Shown: positions 1-9,272 of the stretch, piece after piece
How the letters are laid out: the number at the start of each line of letters is the position of its first letter
Position numbering within the stretch: the first letter of the stretch is position 1
From: Ferruginibacter sp.
GTDB lineage: Bacteria; Bacteroidota; Bacteroidia; Chitinophagales; Chitinophagaceae
Length of the DNA stretch: 33,456 nt
Reading direction: 5' to 3'
Assembly: GCA_025352625.1 (NCBI GenBank)
Contig: JANXSR010000012.1
Location: forward strand, 1-33,456
The notes under the pieces: model-generated
Seen by the model: the letters and a program-made list of their open reading frames with translations, nothing else
Database searches by the model: none
What the model was told of the DNA's origin: nothing
Program-made: the position numbers and the translations under genes

Positions 1-1
1 T

Positions 2-142
2 GATACCGGCAAGGGCGCTGAATATGAAGCAGGCAAATTAACGCTGGAAGACCTGAGGGCTTACGCTGTTGAAAATGGCGAACCAAAAACCATCAGCGGT
101 CAGCAGGAGTATCTGGAAAATATCATCAACAGATTTATTTAA
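2..142 (+). CDS. xylA: Xylose isomerase, C-terminal end (partial)
   Basis: Only the last 46 codons are in the window; the frame is open from base 2 to the TAA at 140-142. The visible tail contains EAGKLTLEDL and NGEPKTISGQQEYLENII. This resembles, from memory, the C-terminus of bacteroidal and fungal-type xylose isomerases (GKLTLE...NGEPKQTSGKQELYE). Xylose isomerase converts D-xylose to D-xylulose in the cytoplasm. The downstream xylanase, GH43 and alpha-glucuronidase genes make a xylose-catabolic role very likely. The stop codon overlaps the first arm of a long hairpin, so transcription may end or be attenuated there. The call rests on a short tail plus context; another sugar isomerase of the same fold cannot be excluded. 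Confidence 0.75.
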   Translation, partial: DTGKGAEYEAGKLTLEDLRAYAVENGEPKTISGQQEYLENIINRFI

Positions 143-238
143 TTACAAGGTGGGTAACCCCCAAAAGGGTGGCTCACCTTGTAATTAACGTCAAGCCGGG
201 TCAGGGTGAGCCACCCTTTGGGGGTGACCCACCCGGCT
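141..238. repeat. Two mirrored GC-rich hairpins (REP/BIME-like or double terminator)
   Basis: Hairpin 1 has a perfect 12-bp stem, AATTACAAGGTG (141-152) with CACCTTGTAATT (175-186), continuing inward to ACCC/GGGT at 157-160 and 167-170. Hairpin 2 has a perfect 8-bp stem, AGCCGGGT (194-201) with ACCCGGCT (231-238), with inner pairs 204-207/227-230 and 212-216/222-226. The cores, 153-178 and 205-229, are near-exact reverse complements of one another, so the unit is one element present twice in opposite orientation. It begins at the xylA stop codon and ends about 30 bp before uxuA. There is no T-tract, so a classical intrinsic terminator is doubtful. A REP-like palindrome pair or an mRNA-stabilising processing site fits as well. 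Confidence 0.8.
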
Positions 239-268
239 GGAGTAATTTCAAAAAGCACCATCATGTTA

Positions 269-1435
269 ATGGAACAAACCATGCGTTGGTATGGACCCAA
301 TGATCCTGTAAGTTTATCGTATATCCGCCAGGCTGGCTGCAGTGGCGTTGTTACAGCATTGCACCAGGTTGCAGTGGGGGAAGTTTGGCCGGTGGAAGCA
401 ATCAATGAAAGAAAGGAATTGATTGAAGCAGCAGGCATGACATGGAAGGTAATTGAAAGTTTGCCTGTTCATGAAGACATTAAAAAACAGACTGGCGACT
501 ATCTTCAATACATAGAAAATTACAAAACGTCTTTGCGCAATGTAGCTGCCTGTGGCTTACAAGTAATTACATACAACTTTATGCCCGTACTCGATTGGCT
601 GCGTACAGATATTGCTTACCCGATGCCTGACGGCAGCACCGCCCTGTATTTTGAAAGAGCCGCTTTTATTGCTTTTGATATTTTTTTGTTGCAAAGAAAA
701 GATGCGGCAAAAGATTATGCGGCTGCAGATGTTCAAAAGGCAACTGACCTTTTTGCCACTATGAGTGAGAAACAAAAAGAAAAATTATTTCAAAATCTAT
801 TGCTCGGGTTACCGGGAAGCGACGAGGCTTTTACACCGGAACAAGTACTTACTGCATTGAAAACCTATGATGCCATTGATGCCACTCAATTAAAGCAACA
901 CCTGTTTTATTTTTTACAACAGGTTGTTCCGGTAGCGGAAGAAGTTGGTTTAAAAATGGCGATCCATCCTGATGATCCGCCGTACCCGGTATTGGGTTTA
1001 CCCCGCATTATGAGTACGGAACAGGATGCCGCAGATATGCTGCAGGCGGTGCCATCTCCTGCCAACGGCTTGTGCTTTTGCACCGGTTCTTTTGGGGCAA
1101 GAGCTGACAACAACCTGGTCAGCATGATAGAACGTTTTAGCAACAACATCCATTTTCTGCATTTGCGCAGCACTAAAAAAGATGCCGCAGGCAATTTTTT
1201 TGAGGCCGATCATCTGGGTGGCGATGCCGATATGTATGCCATCATTAAAGAAGTATTGCTGATGATGCAGCGAAGAAATATTTCCATCCCCATGCGGCCA
1301 GACCATGGTCACCAGATGCTGGATGATCTTAAGAAAAAAACTTACCCTGGCTATTCTGCTATTGGCCGGTTAAAAAGCCTTGCCGAATTGAGAGGCGTAG
1401 AATACGCCATCAGCAGAAGCATAGCCGTAAACTAA
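269..1435 (+). CDS. uxuA: Mannonate dehydratase
   Basis: The 388-residue product dehydrates D-mannonate to 2-keto-3-deoxy-D-gluconate in the hexuronate pathway (cytoplasmic, metal-dependent). It aligns by eye with E. coli UxuA over the whole length: [16 protein letters not shown] at the N-terminus, [33 protein letters not shown], a CFCTGSFG segment, HLRST, and [19 protein letters not shown] near the C-terminus. The His, Cys and Asp residues in these blocks include the family's metal ligands. The ATG at 269 matches the E. coli start; an in-frame ATG at 263 is also possible. The open frame running up to 206 passes through the hairpin repeat and is not coding. Together with the GH115 gene 52 bp downstream, it suggests that released glucuronate is channelled through mannonate. 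Confidence 0.95.
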   Translation: MEQTMRWYGPNDPVSLSYIRQAGCSGVVTALHQVAVGEVWPVEAINERKELIEAAGMTWKVIESLPVHEDIKKQTGDYLQYIENYKTSLRNVAACGLQVITYNFMPVLDWLRTDIAYPMPDGSTALYFERAAFIAFDIFLLQRKDAAKDYAAADVQKATDLFATMSEKQKEKLFQNLLLGLPGSDEAFTPEQVLTALKTYDAIDATQLKQHLFYFLQQVVPVAEEVGLKMAIHPDDPPYPVLGLPRIMSTEQDAADMLQAVPSPANGLCFCTGSFGARADNNLVSMIERFSNNIHFLHLRSTKKDAAGNFFEADHLGGDADMYAIIKEVLLMMQRRNISIPMRPDHGHQMLDDLKKKTYPGYSAIGRLKSLAELRGVEYAISRSIAVN

Positions 1436-1487
1436 TAGAATAATATTGTAAAAAATATAGGTCATTTTTTTCTTATTGAAAAGTAAA

Positions 1488-4049
1488 ATGTACAAACTAA
1501 ATACCTCTATACTGATAGTTTTCTTTTGCAATACGTTGGCATTGCATGCACAGCTAATAATCAGTGAAAAGCAGACTCCCAATTCATTTTCAATAAAATC
1601 GGCAACTATTTATGTAGATATAACTGATTTTACAGTAGTGCAAAAAGCAGCAGCCTTATTGCAGCAGGATATGCAAATGATTACCGGTATGCAACCTTTA
1701 TTGCAGCACGATATCAAGGCCCCAACCAAAAATATTATCCTTATTGGTTCTGTAGAAAAATCTGTACTTATTCAACAACTTATTCGTCAAAAAAAAATTA
1801 ATATTGAGTCGTTGAAAACCAGGTGGGAGGGATACCAGCTACAAACCATTGCTCATCCATTTAAAGGCATTGATAACGCATTGGTGATTATTGGCAGCGA
1901 CAGAAGAGGAACTGCTTTTGGTGTATTTGAATTATCAAAACAAATAGGTGTTTCACCCTGGTATTGGTGGGCAGATGTACCGGTTAAAAAGAAAACTACT
2001 TTATACGTTGCTAAAAACAGCTTCGTTAGTGATGCCCCCAAAGTTAAGTACCGGGGCATTTTTATAAACGATGAAGCCCCGGCCTTAAGTGGATGGAGCA
2101 AAGAAAAATTTGGCGGCTTTAATCATCTTTTTTACGCAAAGGTTTTTGAACTGATGCTTCGCTTAAAATCAAATTACATTTGGCCAGCCATGTGGGGCAA
2201 TGCGTTTTATGATGATGATTCTGTAAACATAAAAATGGCAGATGAGTATGGCATTGTTATCGGCACTTCACACCACGAGCCTTTAATGAAAGCGCATGAT
2301 GAATGGAAAAGATATGGAAAAGGCAAATGGAATTTCGACAGTAATGAAGTTCGTTTAAAAGCATTTTGGAAAGAAGGAATGTTGCGGGCAACCAATGAAA
2401 AAATTGTAACAGTTGGTATGCGTGGAGATGGCGATGAGCCTATGACAGAAGGCACTGCCACTTCTTTGCTTGAAAGGATAGTTAACGAGCAACGAAAAAT
2501 TATTGAAACTATTACCGACAAGCCTGCCGCTGAAACACCGCAGCTATGGGCATTGTATAAAGAAGTGCAGGATTATTACGATCATGGAATGCGGGTACCG
2601 GATGATGTTACATTACTGTTGTGCGATGATAACTGGGGTAACATCCGCAAACTGCCCAAATTAAATGAACCTGCAAGAAAAGGTGGTTATGGCATTTATT
2701 ATCATTTCGATTATGTGGGTGATCCCCGTAATTATAAATGGCTTAATACAAACGCTATTGCAAGGGTATGGGAACAAATGCACCTTGCCTGGGAATACTA
2801 TGCCCGGCAAATATGGATTGTAAATGTCGGTGATATCAAACCAATGGAATTTCCTATTTCGTTCTTTTTAGATTATGCCTGGAACCCCGAGAAGATCGGT
2901 GCCGGTGATCTGCAAAAATATACAGAGCAATGGAGTGCAGCACAATTTGGCAACAGTCATGCAAAAGAAATAGCACACATTATTTCAACATATACCAAAT
3001 ACAATAGTAGAAAAAAACCGGAGTTGTTAAATGAAAATACCTACAGTATTGACCATTATGAGGAAGCACAAAAAGTAACGGACAACTACTATGATTTACT
3101 AAAAAGAGCAGAAAAAATTAATGCTGAATTAGCACCTGAATATAGAGCTTCCTATTTGCAATTAGTATTACACCCGGTAAAAGCCTGTGCAAATTTGCAG
3201 GCTTTATATACCACTGTAGCCATCAATCAACAACAGGCGGCTGAGGGAAATACCAATGCCAACAAACTGGCAGAAAAAGCAAAACAGTTGTACCAAAACG
3301 ACTCTTTAATTACTTTGCAATACCATGCCATTGCTAATGGTAAATGGAACCATATGATGGATCAAACACATATCGGTTATACTTATTGGCAACAGCCATT
3401 ACAACAAAAAATGCCTGAAGTAAAATATGTAGCAGCAGATTCAGCCATAGAAGACAATGCCATCATTACCGGAAAAGCTAAAACGGCACAATTACTAATT
3501 CCGGCAAATAAAAAGGGAGCTGTTTTTTTTGAAAATAATGGCTATGTTTCTATTGAAGCAGACAATTTCACAAAAGCTATTAACAGCGATGCTATCACCT
3601 GGACAATACTGCCCGATCATGGCAGAACAGGCAATGCCATTACTACTTTTCCTGTAACTTCTGCAGCGCAAAAAATTACAACAAACTCCCCGCATTTACA
3701 ATACGAAATCTATTTGTATGATAGTGGAAAAGTTGATTTGCAAACCTACTTTTCTCCTACTCTTAATTTTCACAATGATGCAGGTTTGCAATTTGCAGTA
3801 TCAATAGATAAAGAAAAACCACAAATCATCACCCTCAATAAAGAAAGCAACGACGTAAAAATCTGGTCGGAATGGGTGGCTAATAATATCATCATTAAAT
3901 CAACTACTCATTTTATAAAGGGCCCCGGGAGGCATATTCTAAAATACTGGATGGTTAGTCCATGTGTTGTGTTACAAAAGTTGGTGCTAAACTTTGGTGG
4001 TGTACAACAAAGTTACCTTGGCCCTCCGGAAACAAAATTTAACAATTAA
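1488..4049 (+). CDS. GH115 alpha-glucuronidase (secreted)
   Basis: The 853-residue protein is a family GH115 glycoside hydrolase; this family removes (4-O-methyl-)D-glucuronic acid from glucuronoxylan. Residues 1 to about 22 form a signal peptide ending ALHAQ. The hallmark core follows: KYRGIFINDEAP, then FNHLFYAKVFELMLRLKSNY, IWPAMWGNAFYDDD, GIVIGTSHHEPLMKAHDEW, VGMRGDGDEPMTEGT, LLCDDNWGNIRKLP and YYHFDYVGDPRNYKW. A C-terminal beta-rich region of about 250 residues has the YVSIEADNF / TWTILPDHGRTG pattern typical of the family. I start at the ATG at 1488; an upstream TTG at 1476 only adds MKSK before the signal peptide. It sits between uxuA and the GH43 gene (26 bp), consistent with one operon. 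Confidence 0.93.
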   Translation: MYKLNTSILIVFFCNTLALHAQLIISEKQTPNSFSIKSATIYVDITDFTVVQKAAALLQQDMQMITGMQPLLQHDIKAPTKNIILIGSVEKSVLIQQLIRQKKINIESLKTRWEGYQLQTIAHPFKGIDNALVIIGSDRRGTAFGVFELSKQIGVSPWYWWADVPVKKKTTLYVAKNSFVSDAPKVKYRGIFINDEAPALSGWSKEKFGGFNHLFYAKVFELMLRLKSNYIWPAMWGNAFYDDDSVNIKMADEYGIVIGTSHHEPLMKAHDEWKRYGKGKWNFDSNEVRLKAFWKEGMLRATNEKIVTVGMRGDGDEPMTEGTATSLLERIVNEQRKIIETITDKPAAETPQLWALYKEVQDYYDHGMRVPDDVTLLLCDDNWGNIRKLPKLNEPARKGGYGIYYHFDYVGDPRNYKWLNTNAIARVWEQMHLAWEYYARQIWIVNVGDIKPMEFPISFFLDYAWNPEKIGAGDLQKYTEQWSAAQFGNSHAKEIAHIISTYTKYNSRKKPELLNENTYSIDHYEEAQKVTDNYYDLLKRAEKINAELAPEYRASYLQLVLHPVKACANLQALYTTVAINQQQAAEGNTNANKLAEKAKQLYQNDSLITLQYHAIANGKWNHMMDQTHIGYTYWQQPLQQKMPEVKYVAADSAIEDNAIITGKAKTAQLLIPANKKGAVFFENNGYVSIEADNFTKAINSDAITWTILPDHGRTGNAITTFPVTSAAQKITTNSPHLQYEIYLYDSGKVDLQTYFSPTLNFHNDAGLQFAVSIDKEKPQIITLNKESNDVKIWSEWVANNIIIKSTTHFIKGPGRHILKYWMVSPCVVLQKLVLNFGGVQQSYLGPPETKFNN

Positions 4050-4075
4050 CTTATACATTAAAAAACAACAACCAT

Positions 4076-5128
4076 ATGCATCCTTTTATCACCCGCAGGT
4101 TACTGATTGCGCCACTACTGCTTACCAGTTTTTTTACAGGCATTGCTCAGGAAAAAAAGAAAACACCCATTTCGCAACCGCTTATTTCCAGCATCTACAC
4201 AGCCGACCCTTCGGCACATGTATTTAACGGAAAAATCTACATCTATAATTCGCACGACATCAATGCAGGCATACCCGAAAATGACAACGGCGATCATTTT
4301 GCCATGAGGGATTACCACATTCTTTCCATGGATAGCATCGGTGGAAAGGTAACAGACAATGGAGTTGCGTTGGATACAAAAGACATTGCATGGGCAGGGC
4401 GACAGCTGTGGGCACCGGATGCGGCTTATAAAAATGGCACTTACTATTTGTATTTCCCGCTAAAAGATAAACAGGATATTTTCAGAATCGGTGTAGCTAC
4501 CAGTAAAAAACCCATCGGTCCGTTTAAGGCAGAAACTACACCCATTGAAGGAAGTTACAGCATTGACCCCTGTGTGTTTAAAGACAAAGATGGCAGCTAC
4601 TACATGTATTTTGGTGGTATCTGGGGAGGTCAGTTGCAACGCTGGAACAACGGGATGTACGATTCAACCACTCCGTTACGCAAGCCCGATGAATTAGCTG
4701 TGTTGCCAAAAGTTGCGAAGCTGAGTGCCGATATGAAAAGCTTTGCAGAACCAGTAAAGGAACTGCAGATACTGGATGAGAATGGCAAGCCCTTTTACGA
4801 AGCCAGTAACGACAAACGCTTTTTTGAAGGACCATGGATGCATATGTACAAGGGAAAATATTATTTTAGTTATTCAACCGGCGATACACACAATATCTGT
4901 TATGCCATTGGCAACAATCCTTATGGCCCGTTTACTTACAAGGGCATCATTTTAAAACCAGTAGACGGCTGGACCAATCATGAATCGATTGCGGAGATAA
5001 AAGGCAAGTGGTACATCTTTTATCATGATATACAACTATCCGGCAAAACAGATTTGCGCAATGTAAAAGTGACGGAGTTGAAGTACCGGAAAGATGGCTC
5101 TATCATACCGATTGACGCCTACAAATAA
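4076..5128 (+). CDS. GH43 beta-xylosidase/arabinofuranosidase (secreted)
   Basis: The 350-residue protein has a signal peptide ending about residue 25 (TGIAQ) and a single five-bladed beta-propeller GH43 domain. The catalytic triad is visible: base Asp44 in YTADPSAHVF, pKa-modulating Asp164 in YSIDPCVF, and acid Glu251 in FFEGPWMH. The RQLWAPDAAYKNGTYYLYF and NHESIAEIKGKWYIFYHD blocks are also typical. GH43 members act on xylo-oligosaccharides or arabinose side chains; I cannot fix the specificity. No C-terminal beta-sandwich or carbohydrate-binding module is present. It follows the GH115 gene by 26 bp and precedes the xylanase by 18 bp, so it should work on the products of those two enzymes, probably in the periplasm. 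Confidence 0.92.
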   Translation: MHPFITRRLLIAPLLLTSFFTGIAQEKKKTPISQPLISSIYTADPSAHVFNGKIYIYNSHDINAGIPENDNGDHFAMRDYHILSMDSIGGKVTDNGVALDTKDIAWAGRQLWAPDAAYKNGTYYLYFPLKDKQDIFRIGVATSKKPIGPFKAETTPIEGSYSIDPCVFKDKDGSYYMYFGGIWGGQLQRWNNGMYDSTTPLRKPDELAVLPKVAKLSADMKSFAEPVKELQILDENGKPFYEASNDKRFFEGPWMHMYKGKYYFSYSTGDTHNICYAIGNNPYGPFTYKGIILKPVDGWTNHESIAEIKGKWYIFYHDIQLSGKTDLRNVKVTELKYRKDGSIIPIDAYK

Positions 5129-5146
5129 TCTAACAATTGTTACGAC

Positions 5147-6250
5147 ATGAAAAATAAGCAACTCCTTTTAACCGTCATCCTGATCACACTGTTGCTGCAA
5201 TATGCATCGTTTAGCAATGCACAAGCTGTAAAAAACAATGCTACTGATAAAGGGTTGAAGGATTATTACAACAACTATTTTACAACCGGTGTTGCCGTAT
5301 CACCCCGCTCAATTAAAAATGAAGAAGAGGTACAACTTATCCTGCAAAACTTTGAAAGCATTACGTCGGAGAACGCCATGAAGATGGGACCGATTCATCC
5401 CAAAGAAAATGAATACAACTGGGCAGATGCCGACGCCATTGTTGATTTTGCTGTACAACATCACCTCAAAATAAGAGGCCACAATCTTTGCTGGCACGAG
5501 CAAACACCCAACTGGTTTTTTAAAGACAGTGCAGGCAACCTGGTAACAAAACCAGTGTTATTGCAAAGGCTGAAAGACCATATTACCACGGTGGTGAACC
5601 GTTATAAAAGAAAGATTTATGCCTGGGATGTAGTGAATGAAGCCATTGATGATAACCCCAATAATTTTCTACGCAACTCCTTATTCTACCAAATTTGTGG
5701 CGAAGATTTTATTGTCAAAGCTTTTGAATACGCTCATGCCGCCGACCCGGATGCCATCTTATTTTACAACGATTACAATACAGAAAGAAAAGAAAAAACA
5801 GACAGGATTTATATGCTCTTAAAAACACTGAAAGAAAAAGGTGTGCCCGTTAACGCCGTAGGCCTGCAAGGTCACTGGAGTATTTTTGAACCCACACAAA
5901 ACGAACTGGAATATACCATTCAAAAATTTGCTTCGCTGGGCTTAACAATACAGGTTACAGAAATGGATGTATCGGTGTATAAATGGGAAAAGGAACCAAG
6001 AATAAAATCAGTAACCGACATTGACATTTTGACTCCTGAACTCGAACAGCAACAAGCAGAAAAATATAAAATGCTATTTAGTGTTTTTAGAAAATACAAG
6101 CAATACATCACCGGTGTTACTTTCTGGAACATCAGCGACCGCAGCACCTGGCTGGATACTTACCCAGTAAGAGGCAGAAAAAATTACCCGCTGTTATTTG
6201 ATACCCATCTGCAGCCTAAAAAAGCATTTTGGGAAGTGGTGAATTTTTAG
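5147..6250 (+). CDS. GH10 endo-1,4-beta-xylanase (secreted)
   Basis: The 367-residue single-domain GH10 enzyme hydrolyses internal beta-1,4 bonds of the xylan backbone. A signal peptide covers about residues 1-26 (ending SNAQA). Family blocks include SENAMKMGPIHPKENEYNW, IRGHNLCWHEQTPNWF, and AWDVVNEAI with the acid/base Glu165. They continue with NDYNTE, VGLQGHWS, QVTEMDVS with the nucleophile Glu272, and GVTFWNISDRSTWL. There is no inserted CBM22/CBM4 module and no lipobox, so a soluble periplasmic or exported enzyme is likely. It ends the plus-strand operon; the next gene converges from the other strand 35 bp away with no obvious hairpin between. Confidence 0.96.
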   Translation: MKNKQLLLTVILITLLLQYASFSNAQAVKNNATDKGLKDYYNNYFTTGVAVSPRSIKNEEEVQLILQNFESITSENAMKMGPIHPKENEYNWADADAIVDFAVQHHLKIRGHNLCWHEQTPNWFFKDSAGNLVTKPVLLQRLKDHITTVVNRYKRKIYAWDVVNEAIDDNPNNFLRNSLFYQICGEDFIVKAFEYAHAADPDAILFYNDYNTERKEKTDRIYMLLKTLKEKGVPVNAVGLQGHWSIFEPTQNELEYTIQKFASLGLTIQVTEMDVSVYKWEKEPRIKSVTDIDILTPELEQQQAEKYKMLFSVFRKYKQYITGVTFWNISDRSTWLDTYPVRGRKNYPLLFDTHLQPKKAFWEVVNF

Positions 6251-6285
6251 CGGGTTTATATAACTTTTTGACTGCTTACAAAAGA

Positions 6286-8271
6286 TTATTTTCTTTTTAT
6301 CCTTGCAACGTATCCGCCGCCCGAAGCAAGGTGAATAGATAACCGATCTCCCTTTTTTACTGATGCAACAGTCATTTTATAATCATTGGCATTTCGTTCC
6401 GCATTGATGCCATCTGCGGCCTCAGTAATTTCATAATCGCCTTCTCCTAAAAAACCCAGTGGGATAGAAAAGTCCTTTGCGGTCCAATTATTCATGGCAC
6501 CTATGAACCAGTCATTGCCATTGCGTCTTGCTTCTGCAATGTATTGCGGGAACTTGGCATCCACAATAATTGTCTCATCCCAAACGGTAGGTAAAGTTCC
6601 AAAAAGATCCATCAATGCAGGTTGCCGGAAAGCATCCGAAATATTACCTGAAAATAATTGCAGCGGGCTTTCATAAATTACAAACATGGCGATCTGGTGC
6701 ATGGTGGTACCTTGCGCTATAACCTTTTCCATCCCCATTTTTTCAGCATGTTTTTTTGTAGCGTTCTGTAACATGCCGGGCTCATAATCCATTGTGCCCG
6801 AAAACATCCTTAAAAAAGGGAGTTGCATATCATGGGTTGGATTGATCAGATCACTCCAGGCATTGTACTCTGAACCCGCCACAGATTCTCTTGTTAAAAC
6901 ATTGGGATGGGTTCGGGAAAACCCTGCCGGTTTTGACGCACCATGAATCATGGCCATCAGTTCCCTTGAAGCACATTCATCAGCAAAATGGTGCAAAAAA
7001 TTAATCGCCTTTTGATCATCCCGATCAATAAAATCTGTCATCACAATTTTTACGCCCCAGGCTTTAAAGCTATCCAGCGCTGCCGTCATTTGTCGGCGTA
7101 TGGTCTCTGCCTGTGTCCATAAAATAACGCCGATATGATGTTCATCGGCATACCGGATGATCTCTTTTACATCCATACCTTTTGTGATCGCAAAAAGATC
7201 ATTCACATCAGACCAGCCTGCATCCAGCATCACATAATTCAAACCAAAGCGGGCAGCAAAGTCCACGTAATATTTGTAAGTGGCAGTGTTTAATCCTGCT
7301 TTAAAATCAACGCCGTATAAATTCAGATCGGTGATCCATTCTTCGGTACTTTTCCCCGGCTTTATCCAACTGGTATTGGTCAAAGAGGACGGAGTCGCAA
7401 GCCGGTAAACAATATCATTGGTGAGTATAGATGCGTCTGTAGGAGCAATGGCAATGATGCGCCATGGAAAGGTTCTGTTGCCATTTGTAGTGGCAATATA
7501 ATTGGCACGTTCAGTTACAATTGACTGGCGAAAACCATCTCCTCCCACTACTTTTTCATTAGCAGGATAAGGTGCAAAAATACCTGTTAAACCATTGCCC
7601 TTTCCCTTCTGCAAAAACATACCGGGGTAATCAATGATATCAGATTCTGTCAAAATAATTTTCAACGAATCTGGTAAACTGATGAGAACAGGCGAGAAAA
7701 AAAGCAGGTTGCTGTTCAGAGTATCTATCCGGGCCGACTGGTAAAACCCTTCAAAACTGGTATGAAAAATATCTGCATCGTCCCGCTTTTTTACTGGTGG
7801 AAAACAAACGACCGCTTCAGGTGAAAAATTGAAAATGGCCTCTTCGTTTGTAATGACAAACGGCTGTTTTTTTTGTGTAGAAAAGCGATAGGCAACACCA
7901 TCATTATATGCACGGAACTGCACTGAAAATCCTTCCTTACACTGCATGGTAAACTCGGTATAAATATCCGGAACGGCTGCGCTCTTCTCTTTTAGCACAG
8001 GATATAAAATATTATTAACAGCCCTGCTACCAGTATGGAGCACCTGAGCATTTTTGCCCAATACTTCACCATTGTTTAGCAACATTGAAATGGTTGAAGG
8101 CAAAAGAACCATCTTGTTATTATACAAAATACTGTAGGTTATTTGTTGTTGCACATCAATAACAACAGTTGTTTTTTTATCAGGAGAATAAAAAGTGTAT
8201 TTACCTGCAATAGCCTTTGTGGTAAGGATACAGCTTAATACAAACAAGGCGATTGTTCTGAATACTAACAT
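6286..8271 (-). CDS. GH97 glycoside hydrolase (SusB-like family)
   Basis: The 661-residue protein has a signal peptide (about 1-22, TTKAIAG), an N-terminal beta-sandwich and a catalytic barrel. Family GH97 features include LTNTSWIKPGKST, YVMLDAGWSD, IGVILWTQAET, MTDFIDRDDQ, ELMAMIHGASKPAGFSRTHP and LTRESVAGSEY. GH97 contains inverting alpha-glucosidases (SusB type, glutamate base) and retaining alpha-galactosidase types with an aspartate nucleophile. Asp413 in MTDF and Glu462 in TRES lie where the retaining group has nucleophile and acid/base, so I infer a retaining enzyme, possibly an alpha-galactosidase. It is convergent with the xylanase operon and follows pepE by 68 bp on the same strand. 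Confidence 0.92.
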   Translation of the reverse strand: MLVFRTIALFVLSCILTTKAIAGKYTFYSPDKKTTVVIDVQQQITYSILYNNKMVLLPSTISMLLNNGEVLGKNAQVLHTGSRAVNNILYPVLKEKSAAVPDIYTEFTMQCKEGFSVQFRAYNDGVAYRFSTQKKQPFVITNEEAIFNFSPEAVVCFPPVKKRDDADIFHTSFEGFYQSARIDTLNSNLLFFSPVLISLPDSLKIILTESDIIDYPGMFLQKGKGNGLTGIFAPYPANEKVVGGDGFRQSIVTERANYIATTNGNRTFPWRIIAIAPTDASILTNDIVYRLATPSSLTNTSWIKPGKSTEEWITDLNLYGVDFKAGLNTATYKYYVDFAARFGLNYVMLDAGWSDVNDLFAITKGMDVKEIIRYADEHHIGVILWTQAETIRRQMTAALDSFKAWGVKIVMTDFIDRDDQKAINFLHHFADECASRELMAMIHGASKPAGFSRTHPNVLTRESVAGSEYNAWSDLINPTHDMQLPFLRMFSGTMDYEPGMLQNATKKHAEKMGMEKVIAQGTTMHQIAMFVIYESPLQLFSGNISDAFRQPALMDLFGTLPTVWDETIIVDAKFPQYIAEARRNGNDWFIGAMNNWTAKDFSIPLGFLGEGDYEITEAADGINAERNANDYKMTVASVKKGDRLSIHLASGGGYVARIKRK

Positions 8272-8339
8272 TTCAACTGGTTTTAAAAGGAAAAATAGCT
8301 ATCGTAAAATTCAGTAAATTTCTTTTGATGCCTGAATGA

Positions 8340-9062
8340 TTATAGCAAAAAAGAGAGGTCTTCTGAGGCCAAAATTTCTCTTTTAGCCGCAAGGTCATTT
8401 TCATCCCAATAAAATAAAACAGCCCCTTTTTCACCAATAAGCTTAAGCTTGTTTCCTCCCAGTTGTAATGCCGTTCCTTCGGGCAAAGCTACTATTGGCA
8501 AGCCTGGGTTCATTTGCATAAATTCTTCCAGTCGCTGGTCACGGGTCTCGCCGTGATGTCCTGCTGGTTTTACATTGGTGTAATGCGGATTTATCTGAAA
8601 GGGAAACAGCCCCAATGCATTAAAACTTTTAGGCGCTATCACCGGCATATCGTTGGTGGTGCCAATGCCCGGGCCCGTGATATTTGATCCTGCACTCCAG
8701 CCAATATAAGGTGTTCCGCTGTTTACTTTATCACGGATAATATCCAACAACTGGCAGTCATAGATATCATGCAGCAATTTAAAAGTATTACCTCCGCCTA
8801 CCATAATAACATCAGCTTGGGCTATTATTGCTTTTGCATTTGCAGGTTGTACTGTTTGAATGGTATATGGCAGCTCCTTTAAAGCCTCCTGCACTATAGT
8901 AGTATAGGCTTCATAATCGTTGTTTACTAAGGCAAAAGGAATAAATGTGATGTTCAGTGGCTTATCTCCTAAAAAATTCTTAATCACCGGCAGTGCCATT
9001 TGCAGGTAACCATTGTTACCAACCCTTGAACTGCTAAATGCCAAAATTTGGTTTAAACTCAT
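8340..9062 (-). CDS. pepE: Peptidase E (alpha-aspartyl dipeptidase, S51)
   Basis: The 240-residue cytoplasmic serine peptidase cleaves Asp-Xaa dipeptides. It matches E. coli PepE: VIMVGGGNTFKLL, YIGWSAGSN with nucleophile Ser123, TTNDMPV, LGLFPFQINPHYTN and GHHGETRDQRLEEF. The start chosen is the ATG at 9060-9062 (MSLNQILAFSSS), which corresponds to the E. coli start MELLLLSNS; the open frame extends 26 codons further upstream but that part looks non-coding. It could be co-transcribed with the GH97 gene downstream, though nothing suggests a shared function. Confidence 0.88.
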   Translation of the reverse strand: MSLNQILAFSSSRVGNNGYLQMALPVIKNFLGDKPLNITFIPFALVNNDYEAYTTIVQEALKELPYTIQTVQPANAKAIIAQADVIMVGGGNTFKLLHDIYDCQLLDIIRDKVNSGTPYIGWSAGSNITGPGIGTTNDMPVIAPKSFNALGLFPFQINPHYTNVKPAGHHGETRDQRLEEFMQMNPGLPIVALPEGTALQLGGNKLKLIGEKGAVLFYWDENDLAAKREILASEDLSFLL

Positions 9063-9272
9063 GCTAAAATTTTTATACTGCCTCTTCCTTTCAAAGGTAT
9101 TATTTAAATAATCACCCCAATAAAAATTATAAAGTGCCAATCGAAAAAGCCACTAACAGTTTACACGGTAAAATTTTAAAACTAAAATCATTAATTGAAA
9201 ACGCTATCTACTCTAAAAGTACAGTTCTAATTTTAGCTTTTTGATTTGCTTTATTTGTAATAATTTTAAAGT

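Noticed and set aside
206-268. N-terminal extension of uxuA from the ATG at 206
   Set aside because: This part is the hairpin repeat read in frame; UxuA homology starts at [12 protein letters not shown] (269).
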